From Breviolum minutum Mf 1.05b.01 (lineage: Eukaryota > Sar > Dinophyceae > Suessiales > Symbiodiniaceae): 64,000 nt of DNA. A program made the position numbers and the translations under genes. The DNA is taken from contig DF239426.1 in assembly GCA_000507305.1 (NCBI GenBank), positions 142,698 to 206,697 of the forward strand, given 5' to 3'. The first letter of the stretch is position 1, and each line of letters opens with the position of its first letter. Below are positions 29,579-40,625 of the stretch, one piece after another. The notes beneath the pieces are model-generated. The model made no database searches. It was given only the letters and a program-made list of their open reading frames with translations, and was not told the origin of the DNA.

Positions 29579-30016
29579 AAGCAGCTGAAAATCATAGGCA
29601 AACTTGTACCAACAACTCTTGAGTCAATGCTTCCAGTGTCACATGTTAGAACCCCAGTAAGCTCAATAGGGCTAAGGCTAAGGGAAGGTGTGCTAAGCAA
29701 ATCTCTAGCATGTAAGGAAACAGCCATTCTTCCCTGGTCATATGTGTGGTTTGATGCTGAGTCACGACCACCTGACATGGCTTACCAGGCTTACCAGCTG
29801 ATCGACCGTCTCCTAGGGATTTTTGGATGCTTTAGTGGAAGCCCTCAAAAATCATCCTATTCCATACGGATGGGAATTGGATTCTTTCTGAAGAGACATG
29901 GTAACCAAACCGGCCTTTATAGATGCAAACTCCATCAGTTTTTTTTCATGAGTGAGGATGGGCAAAGCCTCTTAGCACATGTTGGGCTTGGGATGATCCC
30001 GGTTTGCAATAATTAG
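29579..30016 (+). CDS. Unknown protein, long plus-strand frame (about 145 codons)
   Basis: From the acceptor gacactag at 29578, open to TAG at 30014-30016: KQLKIIGKLVPTTLESMLPV.., ..ACKETAILPWSYVWFDAES.., ..YQLIDRLLGIFGCFSG.., ..LKRHGNQTGLYRCKLH... This is one of the longest uninterrupted frames of normal composition in the window. The opposite strand is also open for 67 codons (29575-29778) and contains CDTGS, but without aspartic-protease context. Family not recognised; strand not certain. Confidence 0.45.
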   Translation, partial: KQLKIIGKLVPTTLESMLPVSHVRTPVSSIGLRLREGVLSKSLACKETAILPWSYVWFDAESRPPDMAYQAYQLIDRLLGIFGCFSGSPQKSSYSIRMGIGFFLKRHGNQTGLYRCKLHQFFFMSEDGQSLLAHVGLGMIPVCNN

Positions 30017-30417
30017 ACATCGACACATATCATATAATGTCATATTTTCCTTTGCCACTGAAATACATTTGAATGGAACAATCATCCTGCATTGTCTGGT
30101 ACGTTTGAAACTCCATTTTGAAAACATGGGAGTTTTGCCACAAATCAATTCCTGCGCCAACATCGGAGTGCGGAATTCAACCGAAATCGCTTCTCTCGGA
30201 ACATCGCTTCCGTTCATCGTTTCTCTCCCTGATTCACTGGCTATAACAAATATCTATACGGGGTTCCAGCAATCCAGTTCAGTGTTTATTTGAAAAAAAC
30301 ACACCAAACAAATTGCATTCACAACATTTTTTCTTAGGAAAACCTGCCGTGCATCCTCCTAGAAGCAGTCACATGTCAATTTGAATGTCAACAAAATCAT
30401 GCAAAAAATCATCCCTA

Positions 30418-30513
30418 GCCTTCCAGTTACCTATATATTAGGTAACCACCCCCCCAGTTACCAGTATATTAGGTAACTAGACCCCCTGGTTCCAAATATA
30501 TAGGTAACTGGAA
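30418..30513. repeat. Inverted and tandem repeat with ttacc..ataggtaac units
   Basis: ccttccagttacctatatatt ... atataggtaactggaagg with a third ccagttaccagtatattaggtaac-type unit in the middle. Confidence 0.75.
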
Positions 30514-31106
30514 GGCTAGGGCATGTTATGTGAATTACCAGCTTCCGATCCAACGTTAAACCACAACTTTTCCAGGTTTCCCCAGCATATCGAAGGTGCT
30601 GAAGTTCTTGTTCATGGCCAAGCCATCCAAGCTTAAACCCAAGATACCATCCTCAGTCATACAGCTGAATTTCAACCATTTTCAGGAAAAACACATGGCA
30701 AACATGATTCACAGATTCCACGAGCGTAACAGGATTATACAAAAAACACTGCAAGCATTTGGGATGGCATGAGGTCACTTCGGATTTGTTTTTCACATCC
30801 CATTCTCGTCCCGGTGAGCTGGACAAAAAAAACACCAAAGGATGGTAGGATGGTGTGCCATGTTGTTGGGGGCCTATCATGGGTGTAAGTACCTGTTGGC
30901 GACTTTTTTGAATGGTGATACTGTTGATGGTTCAAGTATATCACCGAATGTCTGCATAAATGCCTGTAATCATATCGTGGAAGAAGAAAATATCATGTAC
31001 CAAGCTCAACCGTGGCAACTTGTTCGCCGGGCACTTGCAGACTGCATCTTCCTAGCCCTTCCCATAAACAGAAGAATGTGTTCAGAACATCCGGCTTAAA
31101 TGATCT

Positions 31107-31123
31107 GTTGTTGTTGTTGTTGC

Positions 31124-31169
<46 letters not shown>

Positions 31170-31173
31170 GAGA
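31107..31173. repeat. Microsatellite (GTT)n
   Basis: About 22 gtt units with one gct interruption. Confidence 0.95.
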
Positions 31174-31615
31174 TTGTTATATAGTTCGTATCTCCTTGAT
31201 ACACACCCCAGTGACTCATAGCCCCCCTGGGGAACGAATATCTCGCCTCAAACATCACATCCAACGCCATGACTAGCAGAACAGCACCCAGCCAAGAGGC
31301 GAATTTGAAAGTCTTGAAGGGTACGGTGGACATTTCAATCGCCACAATAATGTTCATCTCCATGCACATAGGGCCTTGAAAAAAGGTCAGAAAACAAGAA
31401 ACAAAAAATTACTGTTGGCAATAGGCAAGCTATTGATGCTCTATCAGGGTCGGTGGCGGATTATTCTACGCAAATCTCCAAATACCAACCAATTATCCAA
31501 TTGTTGGTTCAGCCATTGTTAAGCCTACAAACTCCCTAATCATCTCGTACTTAGGCTTTGCTTTACTATGGTTCAATGCAACTATTGCAGGACAAGAACG
31601 ATAAAATCCGCGTAC

Positions 31616-31721
31616 ACTCCCTAAAACTAACGGTTCGCCCCTAAAACAAGCCATTCCAAAAGGAAAGTAGCCTTCCAATTCACCATTTTCCAGGTGCTAT
31701 GTTAGTTTTATCGAGTGTAAC
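31616..31721. mobile_element. Introner-like MITE, family C
   Basis: acactccctaaaactaacggt ... atgttagttttatcgagtgta. Confidence 0.75.
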
Positions 31722-32467
31722 GGAGCCATTCTTAAAAAAAACACACACACCATTTTTCAACTGCAAGCTTTCTACCGGTCCAATTTGGAACCTCCAATGT
31801 CCCCCACCGGTCAGTTTTCAATGGGAAGTGGATGGATCCGGGGATACACTTTTCATGTTTTGGATGTCGAAATGCAGGAAGGGAAATTTCAGAACCACAT
31901 CCTTTCAACACTATGTATTTCTTGTTGATATTCTTGCCTCAAAAAATAACTGCTTGATGCTCAAACCCCAACCATGTTGCAAATTTGTTGTTCGTCATTT
32001 AGCAGGAAGCAATATGGGTCATGGTCATCCTAAAAGCTCATGAATGCATCACCACGGACGATGAGCCAGTCCAAATATCCAAGAAAACTCCAACACACCC
32101 CTGGAACATTAGCTGTTTATGGTTTGAAAATCCTGAATCATATTCAATTATTTGTATTTTGGGGGATACCTCGGGTATGTTCCAGGAGTCTGTTGGAATT
32201 TTCTAAGGAAAACATAACTGTTCTCGACTCTCTTCCAAACGAATCCGAGGTACTATGATCTGCCACCACTTCTGTTCCATCATGGGAGCGATGAGCCTGG
32301 TCAACGGTCAACAGTCAACAGCTGAGGAAATCGTGGGTTCATAGGTTGGATCTCAGCGAGTGCCGGGATTTTCTGCAAATGATCCTCAGCCCCGCATCTG
32401 GAGGGTCGGTCACTAAACTGGGATTCTCCTCAAAAAGAAAAGTGTGAAGGCTTGAAGAACCTGGACT

Positions 32468-32576
32468 AATATGGGTGTTTCCAAAAATAGGGGTACCCCA
32501 AATGGATGGTTTATAATGGAAAAACCCTATTAAAACGGATGATTTGGGGGTACCATCATTTTCGGAAACATCCATA
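32468..32576. mobile_element. Introner-like MITE, family G
   Basis: atatgggtgtttccaaaaat ... ttttcggaaacatccatat, nearly identical to 24524-24635. Confidence 0.9.
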
Positions 32577-33024
32577 TATATATATAATATATAATATATA
32601 TAAAAACACATGCTTCCCTAAGAGTCCTAGGACCCCCTCCAATGGAAGGGTGGAAAAACCCTGTGTTACGCAGGGATGTTTTTTTTTTGGGGAGTCATTC
32701 AACAAAAAATTCAAAGGTCAGGATTCTTAGGGTTGAAAGAATTCTTCAGCAAATGTTGCTTCAAAATGGGATAAAAGTTGCAAGGTGTGGCCATGCCAGC
32801 AGCAGTTTTCGTTTTGAGATCCATGTGATGTTGAAATCCTTCCGATTAACTAACTGAAGTGAAAATCACCAAAATTTGTAAGGATAGTTGGGTCCCCAAT
32901 TTTTAAAAGAAAAGGGGGATCCCGATCCCTTAACTACCCTCATGACTCATGAAACATAAGGGATATGATGGACCCGGAGGTCACTTTTGGGCTATATTGT
33001 CGTATGTCTTTTCTTTTGGGGGGG

Positions 33025-33101
33025 TTGGCCTCCTGATAGTCGTGGATTTGAAGGCTTTCCTGTTTGATCAAGGCGGCGATCTCCTTGCCGGAGGGGCAGA
33101 T
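33025..33101 (-). CDS. Unknown protein exon candidate
   Basis: Minus strand after atcccaag: ICPSGKEIAALIKQESLQIH.. ..YQEANPP, lysine- and glutamate-rich, open to a C-run. No clear donor. Family not recognised. Confidence 0.4.
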
Positions 33102-33169
33102 CTTGGGATGGTGATTTTCGAGTTGGTGGTTGAGTCAACTAATGGCAAATTGGCGGTTTTTGCTTAGTG

Positions 33170-33265
33170 GTTTGGGCTGGTGGTCACCGTGAATTCTAGG
33201 GCTACCCCCAAGATCCCCAATCCCTTCCATAAGGAGATCCAAACGGAATCCAAACCACCGGGCCC
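33170..33265. mobile_element. Inverted-repeat element, family R
   Basis: ggtttgggctggtggtca ... ggaatccaaaccaccgg; similar to 7800-7895. Confidence 0.45.
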
Positions 33266-33332
33266 CAGCACCACCAGTTTTATTAGCCAGTTTGGTTGAC
33301 CCACCCAGTGGCTCAAACTCTTCACCAAACGT

Positions 33333-33470
33333 TTCAGGTATACGAAATGTACGAATTCGTAGCTTATGGGGCCGTGGCTGGGCAATGGGGATTTCTTTAC
33401 ATAAGCCGTATCCATACAGCTTATATAGCTTAGTATCCTCCTCATTTTAGGTACCTGAAATGTTTGGTTT
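33333..33470. mobile_element. Inverted-repeat element, family S
   Basis: aaacgtttcaggtatacgaa ... ttttaggtacctgaaatgtttg, containing 'aagccgtatccatacagctt', which recurs at 38160-38185. Confidence 0.55.
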
Positions 33471-33574
33471 AAAATGTATGCGACTGTCAAATTGGATGTT
33501 CTAGGTTGAGAGGTTGAAAAATATGCTGATCAAACTGATCCACGAAAAACACCCGGCCTTCCTTTCGATTATAC

Positions 33575-33690
33575 CGGTTGTTCAATAGTGATCTTGGATC
33601 CTTATAATGGTTTATGATAATCACCACGTAACTAGGTAGTATAATCTCCTATATACACAAAAAAAGTTGTTTTTTCATTGCTCAATTGGA
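33575..33690. mobile_element. Element, family L (one arm decayed)
   Basis: ccggttgttcaatagtgatc ... 'tggtttatgataatcaccac' ... 'ttttttcattgctcaatt', matching copies at 11757 and 43960. Confidence 0.5.
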
Positions 33691-33774
33691 TCTTCCAGGT
33701 TTTTGGTGACAATAAAAAGAAAACTTTTGAACGGTGATCGCGAGATCTTCGTGGTGAACTGCGGGGGAATGTAG

Positions 33775-34267
33775 CTAGGATCTACCCCCACCCAGGATGC
33801 GTGCTCTCGTCATCAGAAAGGATGACATGACATTTCTGCCACTGAAATCCTTGACCAAAGTGATGCCATTCACCTCCATCTGCTCACCAGCCGATGTCGC
33901 TGCATGTGCAGCTTGCCCCAACTGAAAGGTCCTTCCAGCCATCCTGCATGCCACGCAAACCAACCTGTCACGATCACATTCTGAGCACATCGGGTATGAT
34001 CCTGCGAAGTTGGGCATGCTTCGCAGAATCCCGTAGTGGAAACACCACAGGCTACACAAGGTTGGCAAAGGTCTCGGCGATGGCCAGAGCTTGCACTTGA
34101 GGCCCAAGCAAGTGCCGCCCATGCATCGCGGTCCCAGAGCCGCCTGCCCCGGGGCAGCTCAATTGGATTGCAGTCGCGGTTTGCTCGCTTCCAAGCTGCC
34201 GCCTTCTGACAGAGAACTCGCCAATCTGCTGAGACCACTGCCGGCATTGCGTCAAGCGATGACACTA
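33775..34267 (-). CDS. Cysteine-rich putative zinc-binding protein, one frameshift
   Basis: Minus strand. The first part (to about 34020) reads ..DWRVLCQKAAAWKRANRD.., ..LWDRDAWAALAWASSAS.. and then CVACGVSTTGFCEAC. The second part, one frame on, continues PMCSECDRDRLVCVACRMAG and ..VKDFSGRNVMSSF.. to TAG at 33775. Together they give a CX2C...CX2C...CX2C...CX2C arrangement typical of a cross-brace zinc finger (MYND- or B-box-like). One base is missing near 34015, in the middle of the finger, so this copy is either decayed or mis-assembled. The first ATG in frame is internal and the exon probably starts near 34267 after ..cgatag. I have a general memory of similar cysteine-rich proteins in dinoflagellates; the exact family is not identified. 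Confidence 0.6.
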
Positions 34268-34570
34268 TCGAGTTGGAAAACTCAGGTTAGATCCAAGTTG
34301 TCACTTACAATCATTATAAATCATTGGGGATCTTGAAGGTATATAATAGCTAATAGAGTTCCAAAATGATACATTATTTACCCACTAAAAAATACTGTGT
34401 AGGCATACCCCAAAGGATAAAATGGGAAGAAAGGGGCAGGGGGATAAAATAACCTCTTGGTAAACTGACCATGGAGGGAAATGGTTCAATTTCCATATGG
34501 GAAGAAAACATCTATATATATAACACCATCTCGTGGTGCATTGGGCTGGACCAGCTGTATAAAATACATT

Positions 34571-34670
34571 CTAGTTGGTGGTTTCAACCCCCTTGAAAAA
34601 TCATCGTCAAAATGGGAATCTTCCCCAAGGTTCGGGGTGAAAATGAAAAATATCTGAAACCACCAGCTAG
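34571..34670. mobile_element. Introner-like MITE, family A
   Basis: ctagttggtggtttcaaccc ... tctgaaaccaccagctag. Exact removal of the element with one CTAG would give an open frame on the minus strand (..SFRETNARMYFIQLV.. to TGA at 34486). Confidence 0.85.
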
Positions 34671-34839
34671 CATTAGTTTCCCGAAAGGACATGACTTAGT
34701 CATAGATGTTCACTGGCTGGATTGGATTGGACGCGTTCTGCACCGTAGAACCTGGTGCGGTAATGTTCACTGATGAAATGTTGATCAAGCTTATGATTAA
34801 TCTACCCTAGGCTTCGAAACCCTGGGAATTCCTCGGGTT

Positions 34840-35600
34840 TGAGGGAATACCCTGGGTATTCCTCTACTTCCTGGGAATACACTGTGTATTCCCGGAATAC
34901 CCTGGGTATTCCTGTTTTCGGGGGTCGAACCCTCTTTAGATCAGTTTTCAATTATTTGCGGGGAAACCACCACCTTCGGATCCCTACTGAGTGGCGAGGA
35001 ACCATTCCCGATCGTCTTGGGTGATGAAACCCTGATGAATCTAAGGTTGTTTTGATGTTTTTTGACAGTTTTTTTCCGTTTGTTTCAGGAAAAATTGGAA
35101 AGTGCAAAATCGCCACTAGCAAACCGTGCAGAAGCCGTGAAATCCCCCATGCAAACCTATGAAAAAAAAAGGAATACACCGTAGAATCCATTTACTTACA
35201 GTAATACCCCGGGTATTGGATTAAGAAAACGGAATACACTGGGAATACCCCACCCGTGCTGAACCCATGCTATACCCATGAAAAACCCGTGCAGACACAT
35301 GCAAATCCCTAGGGTTTTTCATGGGTTGGCATGGGTTAAAATTGGTGAATTTTTGTTTGTTTTTTTTCACCCCCTAACATCAAAAGACAGGTCCGAATTG
35401 TAGAAATTCAATATTTGCATTTGACATCCACACGAACCCTGGCACCACATGTCGGGATTGTGTGTAATCTTATATTGCATGATAGATTCTAAGGCTGATC
35501 ATGCGGGAAAAAAACCCTGAAAAATCAAATGCACCGTGTTTTCCCGGAATACACCGTGTATTCCCATAGGCCCTGGGAATTCCCAGGGTCTTGAAGTTCA
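34840..35600. repeat. Region with dispersed ccctgggtattcc / ggaatacaccgtgta units
   Basis: At least eight imperfect copies of 'gaatacactgggtattcc'-type units at 34848-34920, 35168-35250 and 35525-35590, and 'acccatgc/gcatgggtt' repeats at 35262-35340. No gene is supported within it. Confidence 0.6.
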
Positions 35601-36019
35601 AGGTAACTATACCCTATGATGTTCACATACTCTGAGACTCCATTCATACTCATGAAATGGATGCAGGAAAAAGCAGGATGGGTTTTCTGTTCATCATTTT
35701 AGTAACAATTCCAAAAAACATTCCCACTCATTAAACCAGGGTCATTTTTTGGTTGACAACGCACCCAGCATTTACCTAACCTATCTCCCTATCTCCCAAC
35801 ATGCAACATCAAAAACCTGCAATCCCTGAAACTGACAGTGACATATATAGCCCCCAGAAAGTTCCTTTTGGGGCAAAAGGCCCATTTTTGGAACAAACTT
35901 GCTCTTAGTTTTTAGGGAGTATATCATACCCTCAAAAAATCTCAAAAATTGGTTAAGTTTGTAGATTCTAGATGTTTCTCCTTTTCCCAGGAAACATTTT
36001 CAGGGGCAAACTGTTAGCT

Positions 36020-36541
36020 AATAGGGATTGTATCCCTATTTCTCTTCGGGTGAAGCAATCCGTTGATCTTGTTTCCCTTTTCCGCAGCTCCAAAGGTTTT
36101 CTTGAAACATGTGCAAACCCTACCGATATTTTGGCCGCTTACAGGGGTATAGATTCACATACGCAACAAGCAAACATATTATCTGTTTCATCAATTTATT
36201 CACCTTCATCTCTCATCCTGAACTTCAAAAAAAACCCTAAATTTCATTATTTCTGGCCAAAAAATAAAATATTTCACCGACCTTGATTTCCCTAGAATAA
36301 GGAGATGTCCACATTGTCGCAAAAAAAATGCCAAACTACCGTACATAGTTGACCATTGCATGGTGGGGCTGGGATCTTCTCGTTTTAATGAACCACCAAA
36401 ATTCTTTATATAACTGTGTGAAGGTGATTCCCTGAAAAATTGCCTTCTATTTTGGATGAGGTCGTAAACGAATCTTCTAAAAACTCCTCTTCTATAGTAC
36501 CAGAAATTCCCAATCCTTATTTTTTTGGGGCGGGCGTGCAT
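36020..36541 (-). CDS. Unknown basic protein, coding-like minus-strand region
   Basis: A minus-strand ATG at 36541 opens MHARPKKIRIGNFWYYRRGV.., ..RRFVYDLIQNRRQFFRE.. and ..REDPSPTMQWSTMYGSL.., open to TGA at 36206, although the last third overlaps a family N-like repeat. A further minus segment, about 36020-36105 (..FGAAEKGNKINGLLHPKR..), lies next to a C element. Plus-strand frames are also open here. Product unknown. Confidence 0.4.
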
Positions 36542-36604
36542 TTTACCTGGGTTTGGCCACCGGTCGTTTGGTTGACTTTTATCTTGGAGAGAATTTTGTT
36601 CCCT

Positions 36605-36831
36605 TTAAAACATCCATTTAAGTGACACCCCCGGATTTGTTGGTAGGATTCGCAAATTGGGGTCACTCAACCCTTGGTGGAGATGTTTTTGAATTCGTTC
36701 CCCTCCAACTACCTGACCCTGACTGCGAATCTCCTCTTGACGTCGCTGCTCATCCCTCATGTGTTGAATTTCATCGGTAGTCTGCCCTTTGCCAAAGCAA
36801 ACCTCATCAAAATGTGATACGATGGGAGGAT
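36605..36831 (-). CDS. Unknown charged protein, terminal exon
   Basis: Minus strand after attttgag, 74 codons to TAA at 36605-36607: ..FDEVCFGKGQTTDEIQHM.., DEQRRQEEIRSQGQVVGGER, ..HQGLSDPNLRILPTNPG... Strongly hydrophilic with a probable helical segment rich in R, Q and E. A plus-strand frame (..LLLTSLLIPHVLNF..) is open over the same bases; the minus frame has more natural composition. Family not recognised. Confidence 0.5.
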
Positions 36832-37125
36832 CTCAAATAAAAACACGTTACCCTCAGAATCATTGGACCCTCCTATAGAGGGTTCTGAGATCTCCAAACC
36901 ATCAGTGACTTGAGATCCCATGATTATGGGGTAAAACAGTACTACAGGGAAAGCCCCTCACCCTCTAAAGCCTGCGTGTACACATGAACAACTTATAGAC
37001 CTTGGAACTCTGGATCCCGTTACGGGATGCACGTCCCTACCAGGCAACTGGACTGAAAGGTGATCCCCAAGCCACATCAAAATGTAGCAACATCACTTCA
37101 ATAGATTTTTTGCAGGTTCTTGTAA

Positions 37126-37245
37126 AGGTGCTAGGTAGTATGTAATCACACAATTGGCAGTATATACCCCATATATGCCAGGTATATATTATTGCTTTCT
37201 GGGGGGTTTATATGATCCATACCACCGAGTACCAGAACTAGAACC
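37126..37245. mobile_element. Decayed family J palindrome
   Basis: 'ggtagtatgtaatcacacaattggcagtatatacc' and 'ggtttatatgatccataccacc' match the arms of 15243-15366. Confidence 0.6.
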
Positions 37246-37488
37246 AATGCATTGATCATTTCACGACGTAGATCTTCCAAAGATTACAAAGCCAACAAAA
37301 ATTTCATCTAAGCAACAGCAACAAAACCCTGACATGACATTCCATTACAGTGTATATATATATATATGCCTACTGATTGGGATCCAGATATTACATGGCT
37401 TCTTGGAAAAAAACAAAACGCCATACCTGGGTAGCATTTAACCTCCGCTATAATGACCTGCTATGTCACTGCTCATCTCAAAATGTAT

Positions 37489-37601
37489 CTACCCTCTGGT
37501 AAACTAACATAGCTGGCTGGAATATCCTCATTTTTCAATAGGAAAATCATCTTCAATCCGGGTCCATTTTCCAGCCTGCTATCTTAGTTTACTAGAGCGT
37601 G
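37489..37601. mobile_element. Introner-like MITE, family D
   Basis: taccctctggtaaactaacat ... cttagtttactagagcgtga. Confidence 0.75.
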
Positions 37602-37643
37602 ACTTCATCACTTCATCCCAACTTTTGTCCCAACTCAAGGCAC

Positions 37644-40094
37644 CACATCTTTGGCAAATTCTCCGGTGATGTCGCCCGTTCCGAAGCCAATGGTGACCTG
37701 ATTTTTCGGGGAGATGCCGAACACTTCTCCATAGAACCTGAAACTGCGTATAGGGGTTATTTCACTCCATTTATAACTGTTTTTTGTTTCGGGCCCACCT
37801 TGCAAAATCAACATCCAACAGCCCGCATTGAAACCACCCTGTCTCCGGAGAATCGCGCCTGTTCACCGTTGTCACCCTCATGAACGATGCCACCATCAGC
37901 ATTGATCGGAAGAGATGTAGTAGACTTGGTCCTTATAGATCGTTGAGGGGTTCCAATGAGGAGGACCTAAGGTCACCAAGAATTTCAGGTACCTACACCC
38001 CTGATGTTTAACATAGCCTCTGAAAAACGGTGGTTGGAAGACTAGTTTCCTATTGGGAAGGTAACTTTTCAGGGGCTATGTTAAACTTCGGGAGGGTATA
38101 AAATATGGATTCCGGAACCTTATCTTCGGCTGTTCTGAACATGGGGATTCCCTCATTTTCAAGCCGTATCCATACAGCTTTTTAATAGGAGAGGGTTCCT
38201 CCATTTTAGGTACCTTTCGCGAGAAACCGGCCCCCTTTTTGAAAGAAACAAAATGCAGCCAAGGATTTCCATCAATTTCCGGAAAATATCCGAGTCATCT
38301 CACCATGATGGCAGTGTGGTTTCTTCAATACATCAAAGAATATAGCAAAGAGGTACGGAAATCACAAATTTAAGTCAGATTGTATTCCCCCAACATTTAT
38401 AGTAGATACCAAAAAAAATGATGCTTATTTTGAAAATTATATAATATTCTCCTTTCTAAAATATGACTATTTTTGGGTATCCACGTTCGTTTTTCGGGGG
38501 TGTATATCTTAGGCCCTGCCAAAAATCCCCGCTGGAAAAAATCCCCACAATTCGTGGAACCCATGGAGTTGGCAAGTGAACCAACACCCTAAAAAACACG
38601 TTACCTACCTACAAAAACCCAAGAAATAAAGGTGTTTAACTTTCGCCGGCCCATTAAGGGTTCAAGCAACGGGTGTTTTTCATTAAGCCCTTATAAGGCC
38701 AGCGATTTCTGGGAGGAGGTAGGTTTGAGCGACTTGAGGGCTCTACTAGGTGGTTTCCTCATAACTCCGGCATCTCAAAAAAATGTTTCCTGACATGGGT
38801 CCCGCCCCCCTTTTAAAAATGGCCTGAAATAAATGGGTACAATTTGTGTTATAACTTCACCCTACTGAAATAGGAGTTGTGTTTACAACATTTTACAACT
38901 GTAGTATACGGGGCAACCGTTGTAAACTTCCGTACATGCAAAAAACATATCAGTGCGATCTTTTAATATATTATATACACTCGCGAAAACAAACATAGAC
39001 ACCCAAAATCTATCATACCTGAAAGGAAATCCCTCTTCCAAAACCATCGGTTTTGAGGGTCCATGTTAATTTTCGGGTTATGAAAGTTTGTGTCTAAATT
39101 TGTTTGCTGAGAGTCACTCTAAGCATTCTTCATTAAAGAAAACGATCTTCAGAAATGATTGCTATCTGGCCAAATGACAATATTTCACGAAGCTAGATTT
39201 CCCTGAATTTAAGGGGATTTCCCTCACTAAAGCCACCATTTGGGGGCCCAGGTCGTGTGAAGTCGTTATACGCTATAATTTGACCAGATTGATATCATCT
39301 TGGCAAACCTATCTGATGATCTTCGTCCAGTTCTGAACCAAAAAGGCCACCATCCACAACCCACAAAAAAACAAAACCAACCAAATAACCAGTATAAGAC
39401 GTCGTTTTAAGTGGGATTTTTTGGTTAAAGGAAGTCTACCTATCTGTGTAACAGAGTCAAGGGGTTTTCGGAAGACTTTGGATTTTCCCACCCAAGATTC
39501 TGGTGGTAGTGCCGCCGATTGTTGGCCAAACAGGCCTGTCCAAACCCCAAGCGTGAACAAATGAAACAGCTGGAGTGAAGGGGTAGGTGGAATAGCCAAT
39601 ATGATCATTATATTTACATCCCACGGAAAGGATCCATTGTTTCGTATAGTTACTTACATTCACCGTAAAATCAGCAGGTAAACGGTAAACGTGTCGATAT
39701 TATGGCAAATGTACACCATACATAGATCCTATATGGGTCTAGGATTTGCACCTCGTGTTAGCTACAAAAATCAGGCGTTGTTCAACGACAACAGGATGGG
39801 AGGTATACAATTGAGGCAAAGTGCAAATGATATCAAAGGAAAAAATATGCCTTGGGATCACCACTGAACCAAAATTTCTCAAACTCTTCCCGAATACTCA
39901 ATGTATGGTCGATTTACCTATACATTTAGGGTAGTTTTGGTAGTTTATTTGCCTTTGCACACGTATGCAATTCTACTGTAGTACCTAAAAAACGATGTCT
40001 CCCATCCAAAAAAAAGGGGGCGGACCTCAGACTTGCACTCGGCAGCTGGTAGAATGATATGAGCTGAGCCCGTATCAAAGACCACACGAAAGTC
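37644..40094 (-). CDS. Pepsin-like aspartic protease (peptidase family A1), partial
   Basis: Two minus-strand exons carry family hallmarks. Exon 40026-40094 (acceptor acctccag, donor tctgag|gtccgc) reads DFRVVFDTGSAHIILPAAEC: the FDTGS catalytic aspartate loop of A1 proteases with the expected preceding valines and following strand. Exon 37644-37737 (acceptor tttcag, donor gatgtg|gtgcct) reads ..NQVTIGFGTGDITGEFAKDV, the conserved YGTG-type flap/psi-loop region that follows it in the N-terminal lobe. Order and strand agree. The exons between them, the signal peptide and the C-terminal lobe with the second catalytic aspartate were not identified; intervening sequence contains F, N, S and C elements. 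Members of this family are secreted or vacuolar endopeptidases. The similarity to dinoflagellate proteases is from memory. Confidence 0.7.
37984..38218. mobile_element. Family S element with a C-variant element inserted
   Basis: Outer arms atttcaggtacct at 37982 and ccattttaggtacctttc at 38213 enclose the C-variant 37992-38099 and 'aagccgtatccatacagct'. Reads as a nested insertion. Confidence 0.5.
37992..38099. mobile_element. MITE, family C variant (gtttaacat type)
   Basis: tacacccctgatgtttaacat ... atgttaaacttcgggagggta. Confidence 0.8.
38977..39085. mobile_element. Introner-like MITE, family F variant
   Basis: tacactcgcgaaaacaaacat ... ccatgttaattttcgggtta. Confidence 0.65.
39190..39300. 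repeat. Dispersed element, family N
   Basis: 'tagatttccctgaatttaagg..cccctcactaaagccaccatttggggg..cgctataatttg' shared with 18405-18490. Confidence 0.5.
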
Positions 40095-40458
40095 CTGGAG
40101 GTTTGGAACAAAACTGAAGGTTTGGAATCAGATGAATCAGCAACTGGCAGTTGTGATTGATTCCAAGAAATCTCCTCACAAGTCGCACCTGTACGGACCC
40201 CTAAACCGCCTAAACTTGAATATCTAATAGCTCCTACCAACTTCCTTAGGGCCTTAGGGGTCCTTTGGTAAGGTCCCATTCAGTGTCTGATGGATTGATT
40301 GAAGATTTGATGTGAGACATCTAACTTTTGGCTGCTTCACCGGTTGGTGGTTTTATGACCTTTGGTATGGTTAAGTGACCCTTTCAATGGCAAAGTTGGA
40401 TCAAACAAATGCCGTGCTTTGTAAAGACGAAACAAATGATCAATTGAAGCAGTAAGAG

Positions 40459-40552
40459 TACCCTCCAGGGAACTAACATATCCCCCAAAAATGGCATTTT
40501 GAAGATGATTTTCCTTTTGCCGAGGTGGGATATGTTAATTTCCTGGAGGGTA
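40459..40552. mobile_element. Introner-like MITE, family E
   Basis: taccctccagggaactaacat ... atgttaatttcctggagggta; lies between the protease exons and the gene at 40626-40940. Confidence 0.9.
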
Positions 40553-40625
40553 TATCTCATGCATGTCTTGTTTATCTCTTGCTCAGCTCATTGTCCGCCT
40601 TTTTGATCAGATCCATCTGTCAGGG

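Larger units (their letters stand above)
30017..33015. other. Repeats and unassigned sequence
   Basis: Contains a P-type hairpin (30418-30513), (GTT)n (31107-31173), a C element (31616-31721), a G element (32468-32576) and short open frames (31699-32043 plus, 30653-30880 minus) without convincing splice context. Confidence 0.5.

Noticed and set aside
29575..29778. CDTGS on the minus strand as a second aspartic-protease motif
   Set aside because: No surrounding hydrophobic strand pattern typical of A1 proteases, and it is far from and not phase-linked to the exons at 37.6-40.1 kb.
36640..36820. Plus-strand membrane-like frame (..LLLTSLLIPHVLNF..)
   Set aside because: The reverse frame is longer, charged and natural in composition; the hydrophobic run is what the antisense of such a sequence yields.
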